A stretch of DNA of 64,000 bases, taken from the NCBI RefSeq assembly GCF_000004075.3, contig NC_026657.2:28986408-29050407 (forward strand), written 5' to 3'. The translations under genes and the position numbers were made by a program. Positions 50,418 through 63,199 of this stretch are shown here, in pieces. This DNA is from Cucumis sativus (Eukaryota > Streptophyta > Magnoliopsida > Cucurbitales > Cucurbitaceae). The notes below the pieces were generated by a model. It had not been told where the DNA came from and ran no database searches. It saw only the letters and a program-made list of their open reading frames with translations. The number at the start of each line of letters is the position of its first letter. The first letter of the stretch is position 1.

Positions 50418-53400
50418 ATGGGAGCTTACCGCCAATTCCCCTCCATCTCCAAATGCACCACCACCCACGACCGTTCCCACCAGACCGTCGCTGCAGATTT
50501 AGACGGAACTCTTCTTATTTCCCACAACGCTTTCCCTTACTTCATGCTTGTCGCCGTCGAAGCCGGGAGCATTTTCCGAGGACTTCTCCTTCTGGCTTCA
50601 TCTCCTTTAGTTTACTTAATTTACTTGTTCTTATCTGAATCTCTCGCCATTCAGACTTTCATTTTCGTTGCATTTGCTGGATTGAAAGTCGCGGATATCG
50701 AAATGGTGGCTCGCTCTGTTTTGCCTAAATTTTACTCTGAGGATGTTCATCCATTAACTTGGAAGGTGTTTAATTCGTTTGGGAAGAAGATTATTGTGAC
50801 CGCTAATCCGAGGATTATGGTGGAGCCGTTTGTTAAGACGTTTTTGGGCGCTGATAAGGTGATCGGAACAGAGCTTGGAGTGACGAAATCCGGTAGAGCT
50901 ACTGGATTTGTTAAGAAACCTGGGGTGCTTGTTGGCGATCTGAAGAAGACGGCTCTTGTTAAGGAAGTTGGGACGGATTTGCCTGATTTAGGCCTCGGTG
51001 ATCGAGAAACTGATCATGATTTCATGTCCATTTGCAAGGTGATCTGCTACCAATTTCTTTCAATTCTCATACTACTAATCTCATATTTGCTATATCCATT
51101 TTCTTTTATATGATAATCTAAATTTACAAAATAATCAACATGTCAAATTTTCAAATACAGGAACAAATTTCCAATACTTCATTCCTTCATTAACTAAGAA
51201 TAGCATTTAAGAACTAAGTATGGTCTAGTAAATAAATTAATAAATATGAAGTGTCACATAAGAGTGGTGGTAGGTTTTACAATAATCCTAACTTTTCTTT
51301 TTTTAGTTAAAAGTAATTAATATAGAAGTTATCTCTAAACTATATATTATTTTTAGTACAACGAAAATTATAGTGGATTAATTTTAATTAGGATATTTTC
51401 TTAGTACAGTAACTTCTAAGTTTAGTTTGACGTATTTGAACTATGATTATTTTTCTAATGAGTTATCATCGTTTCTAATAAATTTATTTTTTCGAGTTGT
51501 CAAATTTTAAGATGTCACATGTAATTAAGATAAAAAAATTTATATTAAAGATTCTACACAAAATTTATGTGTTGTTTATAAAAATGGTTGCAACTTAACT
51601 ATTTAACCGTATTCATTGTTACCGTGTTTATGCAATTTAAACAGATCTATAAAGGAAAACATAATGTAATTAGTGGGTAGGTAAGTATTGATATTAGAAA
51701 AATTAGTATATTTGCTCATTCCTCCTTAAAAAGAAAAATTAACGTTAAGTTAAAAAAATATAGACAAACAACTTTTTTTTTTTTATAGTAAATTTAATAC
51801 AAAATTGAATGTTTTAGAAATTATATATATACATTGGACAGTTGAGAGATTGAATTAATGGTATTTTCTTTTGAGAGGATTTAGTTAATGAACTTAACTT
51901 TAATTAAATGACCATTAAACCATTTTCAGTAAGCACCTAGTGGGTCTAATACACATATTATGTGACTCAATCTCCAACCAAACCTCAATAAATTTCATTT
52001 TCATTTCAACATATTTAAAATCCTCCAGCTGTTTTTTCTTATTTTTTTGCCTAGCACGTGCCTTCAATTAATATTGTTTTGTTTTATTACTATGTACATT
52101 TATTTTTATTTAAACTACGCGTGTACCGTATACCATAAAGTTTCTATATTTACATCGGCTCGAGGTAAAGCAATTACTTACCTTTATTTAAAATTAAAAT
52201 CAAGTAAAATTCTCCAAAAATTTGATAAAATATTTTGGTTTATTTTACTATTTGTTTTTTAAAAAACATCATTTTCATATTGTGATAGCAACACATCGTA
52301 TGAGTTTGTATTGCCACAAGATCTTCATTTTGCACCCATACCTTCTAAACTCAATTTCATTCATCGTGAATGAATATCAAGCCATGCAATACCCTGCACA
52401 AAATAACCCATGCTAGACACTATTAAAGATTGTGATGTGACACACTTGAGTTTCTTTTTTCTTTGTTAGGTATGTCATTGGAATCTCATATCCCTATCGA
52501 CTGTATTGAAAAAATTGGAATTAAAAATTTATGAGAATTTTTGTTTTGGAAATAATATTTAGGGGGTTGTGGGTGATTTTGCAGGAAGGTTATATGGTGC
52601 CAAGATCCAAGTGTGAGCCACTACCGAGAAACGAACTTTTGAGCCCAATTATTTTCCACGACGGGCGATTTGTACAACGGCCGACGCCATTGGCGGCGCT
52701 ATTGACCTTCTTATGGCTGCCGGTCGGTATCATCCTTTCAATTTTCAGAGTCTACACCAACATCCCCTTACCGGAAAGAATCGCTTGGTACAACTACAAA
52801 TTTCTCGGAATCAAGCTCATTGTTAAGGGCAGTCCACCACCGCCACCGAAGAAAGGGCAGAGCGGCGTTCTCTTCGTCTGCAACCACCGCACCGTCTTAG
52901 ATCCAGTGATCGTCGCCGTCGCATTAGGCAGAAAAATCAGCTGCGTTACTTACAGTATAAGCAAATTCACAGAGATAATTTCTCCGATCAAGGCCGTGGC
53001 TCTGTCGAGAGAGAGGGAAAAAGATGCGGCTCACATTAAACGGCTTCTTGAAGATGGCGACCTTGTAATTTGCCCAGAAGGGACCACTTGTAGAGAACCA
53101 TTTCTGTTGCGATTCAGTGCTCTGTTCGCGGAGCTAACAGACAGAATCGTCCCCGTCGCCATTAACACGAAACAGAGTGTGTTTTATGGGACAACGGTTA
53201 ATGGATACAAATTGCTGGATCCGTATTTTGTATTTATGAATCCGAGACCGACTTACGAAATCACGTTCTTGAATCAATTGCCAGCGGACATGACTTGCAG
53301 CAGTGGGAAATCGGCGATTGAAGTAGCGAATTACATTCAGAAGGTACTCGGCGGAACCCTAGGGTTTGAGTGTACTAATTTGACAAGAAAGGGGAAATAT

Positions 53401-53481
53401 GGAATTCTCGCCGGAACTGATGGCCGAGTTTCTCCTGAAAAAGAAAATGGAGAATTAGTTGTTAAGAAGAAAAGTACTTAA
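50418..53481 (+). CDS. GPAT6: Glycerol-3-phosphate 2-O-acyltransferase/phosphatase, GPAT6 type
   Basis: Two exons (50418-51038 and 52585-53481) join in frame as MSICK|EGYMVP across a 1546-bp intron and give 505 aa, against about 500 in GPAT6. The N-terminal half is a HAD-like phosphatase: DLDGTLL at residues 27-33, and [11 protein letters not shown] near its end as the second catalytic motif. Both are intact, as in the GPAT4/6/8 clade and unlike GPAT5/7. Hydrophobic segments follow the first motif (about residues 55-90) and open exon 2. The acyltransferase domain has CNHRTVLD (HX4D, residues 307-313) and [15 protein letters not shown] (about 371). Family knowledge: these ER enzymes move omega-oxidised acyl groups from CoA to sn-2 of glycerol-3-phosphate and remove the phosphate, giving 2-monoacylglycerol for cutin. 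GPAT6 serves flowers and fruit surfaces. The start MGAYRQF... with SISKC also fits GPAT6. Confidence 0.95.
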
Positions 53482-56400
53482 AAGAGAAAGAAAACAAAAA
53501 CGAAGACAAAAATCCCAATTATTCTCTATTGGTTTGATTTTGCATAAGAAAAAAGTTAATTATTAGAATGGGAAAAAAACAAAAATAAGTTTCGGGTGCC
53601 AAGATGGTCATAGATTAATTAATCAATCATCATATAAATCGTTTTATGTATATTGTTCTCTTCCAATATGTATACAGAAAAATGCTGTTGTTTTTAATGT
53701 GATAGTTTTCTTCTTTTGACTATTATGTAACATTCATCTTAAAATCATTAACTTTTTAAACGTTAATGAAGGGTTTTTATCTATAAGTTTCATATGTTTG
53801 AATTTATATGTTTTAACCAACGATTTTGGTCAATGTCTCGATAAATTTTAAAGTTCTTCATATGATAAACATTTACAAAGTTCATAAGTTCTATTAGATA
53901 TAAAATTATTTGTTTAATTTAACTTATAGATAAATATTTTTAATAATGTCTCTTGAGAGAAAAATAAGAGCTTCTCCACCTACCTATCTAATCCACTAAT
54001 CGAATTTACTTCTTTCAAAAATTTCAAGTAAGCTTTTAGTTTTGTCTCTTCTATATACATGTGTGTGAAATAGAGTAAATAAACCAAAAATCTTATAGAT
54101 ATTCAAAGTGTTGCATTTCAATTATACTTTTCAATATATAATATAATTAGAACGGCAGAAAGAGGGGAAGGGGGAAGCCATGGCGGCGACGCTGATGGTG
54201 GCAGAACCTTATATTAGTTGGGATTCGCCAAATAGCATATAATTTGAATTTGGGTGTGGCAATATGAAAGTCAATGCTATGGCTACAATATGCATTTATA
54301 TCTCTGCCAACTCTCCCATCCTTTAATTTATATCATAAAACACATCCATAAAACTCCAAAATATTCATAACCCATCTACCCTTCTCATCAAGTAGAGTAA
54401 ACACATATACTACCAATTAAAGTTTAGCTCAACCATTACATGTATGTATAGTTCAAATCCTTCGTTCGATTGTACTAAACAAAAGAAACATATCATTGTT
54501 TTGTGTTGACTAGTATACAAGAGAAAAACGACAATAATAACAAATAGAAATCGTCATCCTCTTGTTGAAACAACAATAATAGTCATAATAAAAGGGCAAG
54601 TTTTGGTTGGTTCTTTAGGTTATAGTTTGGTAGAGGAGAGTGTAAATAAATAATATATGTGATAGTGTTATGTGGTATTTATTAAACAACGCTGGCAATA
54701 GTAGAGGATATACAATAAATCTCACACCAACCAAATTTATGGGTCGATCCCAATACCTCATGGATAGTAACAAAACAACAGCTAAATATTATATCATTCA
54801 ATATTAATTATTAATTCTCAATCCCAAACATCGTTGACCTCATCATAATGCATATACACCTTCTATCAAATTCTAAATGGTTAGAACGACAATGCCATCG
54901 AAATAATATTTGTTATGACATAACACAAAAACGTTTCATCTCAAAGTTGGTAACTAATTGTGTTATGATGAATGGGTATCTTGACGTTGTTCTCATACAC
55001 GATCGTATATATGTAACGAGGAATAGTTTTTTATTTTATTTGAAGGAAGGAAAATAATAATGGGGTGGAAATGAAGTGATGAATAATAATTAAGAAGAGA
55101 TGAGGACAGACTGGAAAGTTGAGGGGGAGAAATGAATTAGGGGGATATGTTTATGTGGTAGAAATGGGGAAAGAGGTAGAGGGGGAGAGTGATCAATAAA
55201 TGTCAACTAATTGGGATGCCTTTGCCTTCAAAATTGGTTACAATCTCTTCTTGGCTTCCCATTGTCAACATATCATATCTCTCTCTTTCTTTCTTTTATA
55301 AATAATACGTTTCCTTTACACTTATTTATTTTCAGCTCTTTTTTTTTCTACTACTTTCTTTGTCTTCTTTAAGTGTTGATATTGATGGAATGAGATTTGT
55401 TGAGATCTCATCCTTTATAATCCTTCATAAAATGAGAATTTATTGCAAATTCTTTTTTCTTTTGGTTTTTTTATTTATAAGTAAACGTTGATTTCATTTT
55501 TGGTTTGTTTCTTTTGATCCAGTCTCACTTCCTGATCTAACCTACGTATTTGATATTCGCAATTGTCATAGTGGTGTGCTAGACTACCACACACTTTGAT
55601 GTGTTTCCATTACTACATTCGTTTGTAGTTCGTTTAACTAAAAACATAAAAGGTAAGGTTAAAACTCTTTATTTCGAGATTACTTCCTATTTACTTTTGG
55701 TGTCATTGAATGCAATTGTTATTGAGACGTTCGTGTATGGTATTATGATTTCCCTCATAGTCCGAGTCCTTGTCCCCCTTGCCCTATCCTCTCTCTCTGG
55801 ATGATGTGAAGCAGGCCCTTCTTTAATATTGGGACTTGAAGTTTTGGGCTTTGGGGGTTTTATGGGCTCTCGTGAGATCTGCCGAATTGTGTTGGGTTTC
55901 TCTCCCAATTTATACATTACCCTTTTTTTATTACAATAATTATAAGTATGGAATTTGATTTATTAAAAATAAATAGGCAATTTCAAATATAAAAGTTATA
56001 ATTGAAAAAATAAAAAAATTATGGAATCAAAATCATACTTTAACGTTTTTTTTTTTAATTACGTTTTGTGATTCATTTTCGACTTACAAAAATATTCAAA
56101 CTTTTATGTCGTCTCTATTCAAAACTTTGTTTATTTTATTTGAGTTATGCAACATGGAGATTTGAATATCGTATTTTGCTGACTATAGAAATATACGTTA
56201 AGAATATGTTATAAAAGTAAAATAAATGTTTTGGTTGTGAATATAGTTATGTTTTAAACAATACGTGGAATAATTAGATTCGAACCAATAATCTTGAGTC
56301 AATAGTGTATATTGAAAGTCGTACATTAAACAATGGTTGAGTTTATAATAATATCGTTAGATTATTGTTAACAATATTTTCCTAAGTTGTTGACCAAAGT

Positions 56401-57300
56401 ACTTATTTTATAAACACTTAGAAAATGTTCGGGAAGATTTTGCAATCACATGTGTTTAAACCTATATGAGTCTTAGCTTAATTGATATATAAGTGCGTTA
56501 ACAATTAAGAGGTATCTTGTTTGAATTGTCTTATCTCTTACATGCTAAAAAAAATAATCATATGTTTGTCACATTTTATCAAAAGCGTTTTCAACCCAAT
56601 TTCTTTTTTTTTGCGTACAAAATATGTCTACATGTTCATAGTTACTATAAATGGTCGTTAGTTAACCCTATGAACTAAAATTTAAATTTACATTAAAAAA
56701 CATTATGGTCGATGGATCATCATATGTGATCAATGGATCTGTCAATGAGTATTTGTGGTTGTTGCCAACAACAAGGACGTGGACAAATGAAATGTGTCGA
56801 TGGTAAGATCTCGACCATATTTGTTGTTATTGTCGCGTATCACTAATTTATGTTGATCAAGTTTTCATTTTCGAGCTAACACTTGTAAAAATCTTTGCTT
56901 GTGTGGTATTGATAGTCTACCACACTTAAATGGACCAAGTTAGTACATGAGGTGTGTAGTTGAATTAAAGACTCAAAGAGTAAAATCATGGTTTATCTTT
57001 ATTATGAGAACGTCAAATGAGGATATTTAAAATGTTAATTCTAATATAGTTACATATAGCTTGATTATTTCTCATATATATATATATATTTGTAAGTTCA
57101 AGTAGTTGATCAAAACTACGAGACTCCGACTTATTTCTCTTAAGACGTTCCTTCAGAACTCGTACTCGACAACCCTCGATAAAATTTGGTGACTTTAAAA
57201 CATCATAAGAATTTAAGAAGAATGATTAGCTATACCTAATTTAAACAATGCAAAGATTTGGACCTTAATTTTGTTACTTTAAACTTTATATCCGAACCTT
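53482..57300. other. Intergenic between GPAT6 and RPN8
   Basis: Begins with the GPAT 3' untranslated region. A GC-rich spot at 54165-54205 contains CCATGGCGGCGACGCTGATG, whose 20-codon frame then stops. A group of GGGCT/GCCC motifs lies at 55815-55870. Otherwise AT-rich, with an (AT)n at about 57075-57089. No gene supported. Confidence 0.5.
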
Positions 57301-57341
57301 GGAAGAAGCAAGCAAAAAGCGCGCTTTGGAATCGCGGTTTC

Positions 57342-57349
57342 TTTGGGCC
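57342..57349 (+). promoter_or_regulatory. Site II motif TTTGGGCC upstream of RPN8
   Basis: TTTGGGCC lies 160 bp before the RPN8 start in a locally GC-richer promoter. TCP-bound site II elements are usual in constitutively expressed genes, which suits a proteasome subunit. Confidence 0.4.
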
Positions 57350-57508
57350 GAGTGGGTCGCTCATAAGAGCGGAGGTTTGCTTTTCTGCCAAGAAAACCCC
57401 TCGAAGAAAAAGGGCTTAATAAGCAGCTGCTCCATTTCTAAGTGGGTTTAGCCTTTAGCACGGAAGCGCCAATTCGATTGAACTCCGATACACTGCAAAA
57501 ATTCCGCC

Positions 57509-60500
57509 ATGGATGTGATCAAGACGCAGCAAATTTCATCGAGGCCAGTTGAGAAGGTTGTAGTTCACCCTCTGGTTTTACTCAGCATCGTCGATAACTA
57601 CAACCGAGTCGCTAAGGATTCCCGCAAACGAGTTGTCGGAGTTTTACTCGGTAGTTCTTTCAAGGGTACTGTTGATGTCAGCAATAGCTATGCAGGTCAT
57701 TATTATTTTCTCATACCGATTTTTCTCTCGCCTTTTGTTAAAAATCTTGCTGTATTCTGGTTGGATCTGAATTTTATTGTCGTTTGATTCGGTTTGATAC
57801 CTCAAGGTGGATTCTGGTTGATTTTTGTTTCAAGGGTTCTAGGAATCTGGGTATTTTGTTGGGTATTTGTCTGAATTTTGAAGTTAGTTGAACATAAAAT
57901 AGTATTGGCTACAGAGACTGGAAATGTACCATTCTCGTGGTTGCCCTGATTCGCGAAAAAGGCACGAAAAGAGGGATTGTTTGTGCTTTGATTGCCTCTC
58001 ATTGTGAATTAATTAGGGCATTCAGCTGCCTGCTTTTTCCACCCAATTAATTAGGGCATTGTGAATTGATTGACTCCTTTCATGGTTTGGATTACAGTGG
58101 TAATTCGTTATACTCGATTGATTCCTTTAATTGGGAATTGCAGGTTTGAAGGATTATATAGCCAGTTTTTTCCCGATACTCTACGCGCACACTGTTTTAA
58201 AACTTTGAATATCTTTAGAACATTAGTATTATCCATCTGAGTCAAGATTGTTTGGACATAAGATCGAACCATTTTAGGCTTTAGCTATAGTTTCTGTTTC
58301 CCTCCATTGTAGTTTTCTGGTTTCATATCCACATGTTCAGTAGGGTGGTTCTTGTTCAAATGGGTAGTGAGCAAGTTTATATATATACATGTGCATGTGT
58401 GACTGTGTTATTTAGTCTTAGTCTATGTCTAATGGTGACGTTTATATGGTGTACTCTCATTATTTCAGTCCCCTTTGAAGAAGATGAGAAAGATCCAAGC
58501 ATATGGTTTCTTGACCACAACTATCATGAATCAATGTTTTCAATGTTTAAGAGGATAAATGGTATTTTCTCTTGTTCTAGTACCTTTTCTGGTTTTTATT
58601 TAGTTAGAATTGTTTGTTCACAACAGCCATGAATTTGTGGATGTGGCAGCCAAGGAGCACATCGTAGGTTGGTATAGCACAGGCCCAAAGCTACGAGAGA
58701 ATGACCTGGATATTCACCAGTTGTTCCACGAGTAAGATCTCCACACTTGTTTGGGATTTGAGATTTCTTAGTTTCTCGTTCTCAAATTCTGCATTCTTAA
58801 AAAATAAAAACCATTATGTTTATCGTGTCTCCTGTCATCTATGTGTTCCTTTTTTCTAGTTTTCTGACATACCTCCAATTTAGATCCTTTTGAAGGCTAT
58901 CCTATGGTTGTTCAATGTCGAATTTTGTATCCTCTTGACCAATGTTGTTTTTCTGGTAACTCTGCGAATCACTCATATTCTCTGTGGTGGATTTTCAGTT
59001 ACTTATCAAATCCTGTGCTCGTGATTATTGATGTACAACCAAAGGAGTTGGGAATACCTACTAAAGCTTACTATGATGTTGAAGAAGTCAAAGAGGTATG
59101 GTTTTATGTTATCTCTTTTCCCCAAAAATATCAGAGGCATTTGAGAGTCAATGGTTCTGAATAGCTAAAAAGTTGATTTCTAATTGCCAATACACATCTT
59201 CTAATTTGGGTAACAGAATGCTACCCATAAGAGCCAGAAGATCTTTGTTCATGTTCCTTCGGTCATTGCTGCCCACGAGGTTGAGGAAATTGGTAAGTAA
59301 TAAAATGAGATTTAAATCTTTATTTTAAGGTGTTTTTCAGTTTCGGTTTTATTTTTTATTTTGTTTACCATATAACATTCTTGGTTTGTCTAAATACAGG
59401 TGTTGAACACTTACTAAGGGACGTCAAGGATACCACCATTAGTACACTTGCCAATGAGGTTATTCTTCTTATCTATACTTGTCTTGCATTGCAGTTCTCT
59501 CCAATCAGTTTCGTTTTATTCAAACTGTTTTGCAAGTTTTTTGATTGACTTATATTAAATTTCAAGTTTTAGATGACAGTATTAGGTCACAAAGGCATTG
59601 ACTAATATAAATGATATTTTATAGGTTACAGGAAAACTTACTGCTTTAAAAGGTTTGGATGCACGACTAAGTGAGATTCGTGGCTACCTTGATCTTGTTA
59701 TTGACAAGAAGCTTCCATTAAATCATGAGATTCTTTACCATTTACAGGTACCACTTTTTCTCTACCCTTTTTGTGCAAGACTTTTGCATGTCACTGTATT
59801 ATACTGATTTATATGTATGTATGTGTAGTAATAATTATAGTATGTATTTGATGCTATTTCTGTATTACATGTTTAATCATAACGACAAATATTCTGCAAC
59901 TCCAAGCATGTTTTGCAACTCAGAAAGATCCAGAGTTAAAAGAGGAGGAAACATTTCGAGAAAATATGTGTTACATTCAAGTACCTTACCTATGTGATCC
60001 TTTTTCTTCCCTTTTTCCAATGTCTATTTTATTTATTTTTATATGAGGGGGTGCTTGTGCTTGTGCCTTGGAAAGGACTGGTTTTTTTTCTCCTCATCTC
60101 AGAATGTTCAAATAGTTTCACTAGGATATCATGAAATCAAATCGTGTGGACTGTATATTTTTGGATATTGATATCTCATATATATAAGACAACCCAATAA
60201 CTACCTAAGAGGCCATGAGCTCAATCCATGGGTCAGTTGGGTTGTCTCGTCAGATTAGTCGAGTAAGCTGGCTCAGACACTCACGGAATTGATATATATA
60301 TATGAGACCTCTTGGTGTTGCGGTTTTCCCTCAATTTCATCAAAGGAGTAACCAACCCCTTCCCCCCCAAGTAATACACAGATTCTATAAAGATTGAGTG
60401 TCAATTGTTAGATGCATGTGTCACACGTTTGTAGATTGGCTACGTTCCACACTTCTTCGTTGTGTGTTGTCTTTATTTACAATAGTGTTTTGTGCATTAT

Positions 60501-61030
60501 GTGGTGCGAGACATACTAACATGGAACAGGCCAATTGATTATGATTTATAAGTTTACACCAAAAATATATACCGATGCTTAATTTCTACTTAAAATTGCA
60601 GGATGTATTCAACCTTCTTCCTAATCTAAATGTGGCAGAGTTGATAAAATCATTCGCAGGTAATATTACAAACTGAAGATTCTCCGTTGGCTTAACATGT
60701 TTCCTTAAAAGCCTTCATCTATATTTACCCTACTGTGCAGTAAAAACCAATGATATGATGCTGGTCATTTATCTTTCCTCACTCATCCGGAGCGTCATCG
60801 CACTTCATAATTTAATCAATAACAAGGTTAGTTACTGTCATTTCCTGCTGATGTAGGATATGGTTGGGATCATTTTTTAATCACTTCAAAACGTTTCACA
60901 TGCCGTATCAATTAGCTCATAATAATCGTTCACTGCTCACACAAATTCTGTTTTCCAGATGCTAAACAAAGAACATGAAAAAGCTGAGGATGCAAAACCA
61001 GCAATCGTCCCCACAGCGTCTGGAAACTAA
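57509..61030 (+). CDS. RPN8: 26S proteasome non-ATPase regulatory subunit 7 (RPN8)
   Basis: Ten exons with GT-AG junctions: 57509-57695, 58469-58561, 58650-58731, 58999-59095, 59217-59292, 59400-59458, 59625-59747, 60602-60659, 60741-60826 and 60959-61030. They give 310 aa, the same length as plant RPN8. The MPN domain covers about residues 15-150: [45 protein letters not shown], then [35 protein letters not shown]. The HxH...D zinc ligands of active JAMM proteases are absent ([13 protein letters not shown] where HSHP would be), as expected for RPN8, the inactive partner of the deubiquitinase RPN11 in the lid. The C-terminal helices ([61 protein letters not shown]) form the lid helical bundle. 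The tail [15 protein letters not shown] is variable. Intron 7 is the largest (59748-60601). Confidence 0.97.
60187..60247. repeat. Inverted repeat inside RPN8 intron 7
   Basis: AGACAACCCAA at 60187 is mirrored by TTGGGTTGTCT ending at 60247, around a 39-bp loop. Just outside, TGATATCTCATATATATA and TGATATATATATATGAGA form a looser outer pair (about 60168-60309). It looks like a small non-autonomous element in the intron. Confidence 0.55.
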
Positions 61031-62150
61031 CATGCTTCCACCATCAGCAGCCCATTGAAAGATCTTAGTTGAAGGAACTAGTTATCAGTTTGTCGAGTTC
61101 TTGATTGATGATGATGATATTTTTGTTTTATCCTATTGGAAGAGGTGGCTAGTTTCCCAGCATGTATTTCCCTGACCATTTTTTGTTCAATGTTATTAAT
61201 TGTACACCCACACTTTATTTCCCCAAATATATCATGATGTAGACCACTCATTTCTCTTTTTCTTATTTAAATGCCATTTGAATGAAATCAGGTTTAATGA
61301 AAAGTAATATTGAATCCTAATCTCCAATTATTGATGGATAAAACTAGCCGAACTTATGCTGTAGTATTCAATCAGTTTGAAACTATTTTTAATCATTCAA
61401 TAGGTGCCAATTTTTTCTCCTTTGTGGATCATTAGTTATTAGTCATTATTATTGTCTTTTTTCCACTTTATAGCTTAAATTCTTCCCTTGTAAATTGCTT
61501 CATAATAGTGTTTTACCTTGATAATGTCTAAATATCTCTTGGGGGGTGTTTTGCTCTGGAGTGGGTTAAACAACTCAAAATTTAATAGTAATTATCATTG
61601 AAAATTTCATATTTACAAGAATTTTCAACTTTCCCTTGTTGAATAGTTTGATCTTTTAACTTTGTACTTCTAACATTCCTTTACCCATTGTTTCATAAAA
61701 TACATTTTTCTAAGTTTAGTTAATTTTTCTTGTTTGTTTTTGAAATCTGTCTAATATATAATACACCTTACAAAAATGTATATTTTACGTTAAGGTTTAA
61801 ATTATCATATAATATATATATATTAATTAATAATATGACACAAAAATAGACATTAATAGATACTTATATATTTCTATTAGCGTAATAGAAGTTTAATAAA
61901 TATATAAATATTTTAGTTTATTTTTGTATTTGAAATTTGAAAATGTTCAACCTATTTTATTTGAAACTATTAAGAAAAAAAAGGGGTAAAACTAATTATT
62001 TTTCCTATCAGTTTATAGTATTTGACTGTGTTTGGTAAATAGTGTTTTTCATGAACCCAATTATAAATTCTCAATGGGATCTATAGAAAATTTCCAATTA
62101 ATGTGAAAATTTATAAGAATAAAGAATTTAAAGAAATAAGGAGGGAGAAA
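61031..62150. other. RPN8 3' flank and AT-rich intergenic DNA
   Basis: The first ~200 bp are the likely RPN8 3' untranslated region. The rest is AT-rich, including an AATATATATATATTAATTAA stretch near 61811. No gene supported. Confidence 0.5.
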
Positions 62151-62700
62151 AGATTCAATACGCGGTTAGCAACGGCGGCGCGCCGGCATCAAACACTATT
62201 GTACTGAAGATTAGAAGTTAGCATCCATTGATTGGTTTCAGCTTTAACGGGTCTACTAATTCATCGTAAGAGTTTCATCCCTTTCTTGTTTGTTCTTCGT
62301 TTCTTGTTTTTCTTGCATTGCTCTATGACACATGTTCTGCCTCTGTTGCCCTAATTCATTCTATTATATTTTTCGAATTCAGTGCATTTATGTTTAATCC
62401 TTCGCAGCTCCTATTAGTTTGTTGTTATATTGCGTAACTAATCAAATTGTAAATTAGTTGGTGATTGGTTGCGTTGTAAATATTAGTTTGCTTGTGTAGT
62501 TAGTTGTTGATAACCTTACAAATTGCCCCTTGAAGTTGACATCAAATATGATCGAAATAATATTGGTTCTATTTTTTAGAAACTTGTTTCTGGCTGTGTC
62601 TGATTAAATTTAAGCAGTTGTCGTAGGAGAGGTGTAGAAGTTGTACTCCGAGGCACCTAATATGCTCGATAAAATGCCTGATCAAGATTATCCATGTAAA
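62150..62700 (+). other. Possible 5' exons of a gene running right; weak
   Basis: A GC-rich start (AACGGCGGCGCGCCGGCATC at 62173) in AT-rich DNA is followed by TTCATC|GTAAGAG at 62267, a good donor. A later exon-like block near 62640-62696 holds ATGCTCGATAAAATGCCTGA before a donor-like CCAT|GTAAACG. This could be a leader exon plus first coding exon, but nothing recognisable follows before the LINE relic. Confidence 0.2.
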
Positions 62701-62784
62701 CGTTTACTCTAGGCTGTGGTGCTCTGAGGTGAAATTCTAAAGCTAGATCTTAGAGTTGTTTATGAGTACAATACTTTTCCGTAT

Positions 62785-63085
62785 TCTATTCTAAAACTTT
62801 TAGGCACCGTTTTATAAACATTTGGTTTTTGGTTTTGTTTGTTTTTTTTTAAAAAATATTTATGATTTCTCACAATTTATTTACAACGGTTCATTTCCTC
62901 TAAGGTAGCGTTTGAATTCTTAGGCCACGTAAACCACTTTTTTTTTTATCTAATTTAAAACTCTTAGGCCTCATTTTTATAAACATTTGGTTTTTGGTTA
63001 TGATTTTTGAAAATTGTTATGTTTTCTCACAATTTCTTTACAAATGCTTTCATCTCTTGTAAGCTAACATTTGAATTCTGAGCAG
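62785..63085. repeat. Two diverged tandem copies of a TTTATAAACATTTGGTTTTTGG repeat
   Basis: TATAAACATTTGGTTTTTGG occurs at about 62813 and 62980. Each is followed by TTTCTCACAATTT.TTTACAA and then GCGTTTGAATTCT or ACATTTGAATTCT. The unit is about 165 bp. The style matches dispersed plant repeats, and I infer more copies elsewhere in the genome. Confidence 0.65.
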
Positions 63086-63199
63086 GATTTCAAAAGAAAA
63101 AACAAATTTTGTAAAAACATTGTTTATATTTTCCAAATTTGGTATGGATTTTTGAAAATATTGATGGACATAAATAACATAACCAAGGAACTCACAAGT

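Noticed and set aside
51039..51113. Continuation of GPAT exon 1 to a stop at 51113
   Set aside because: This is intron read-through; splicing at 51038 joins conserved MSICK to EGYMVP.
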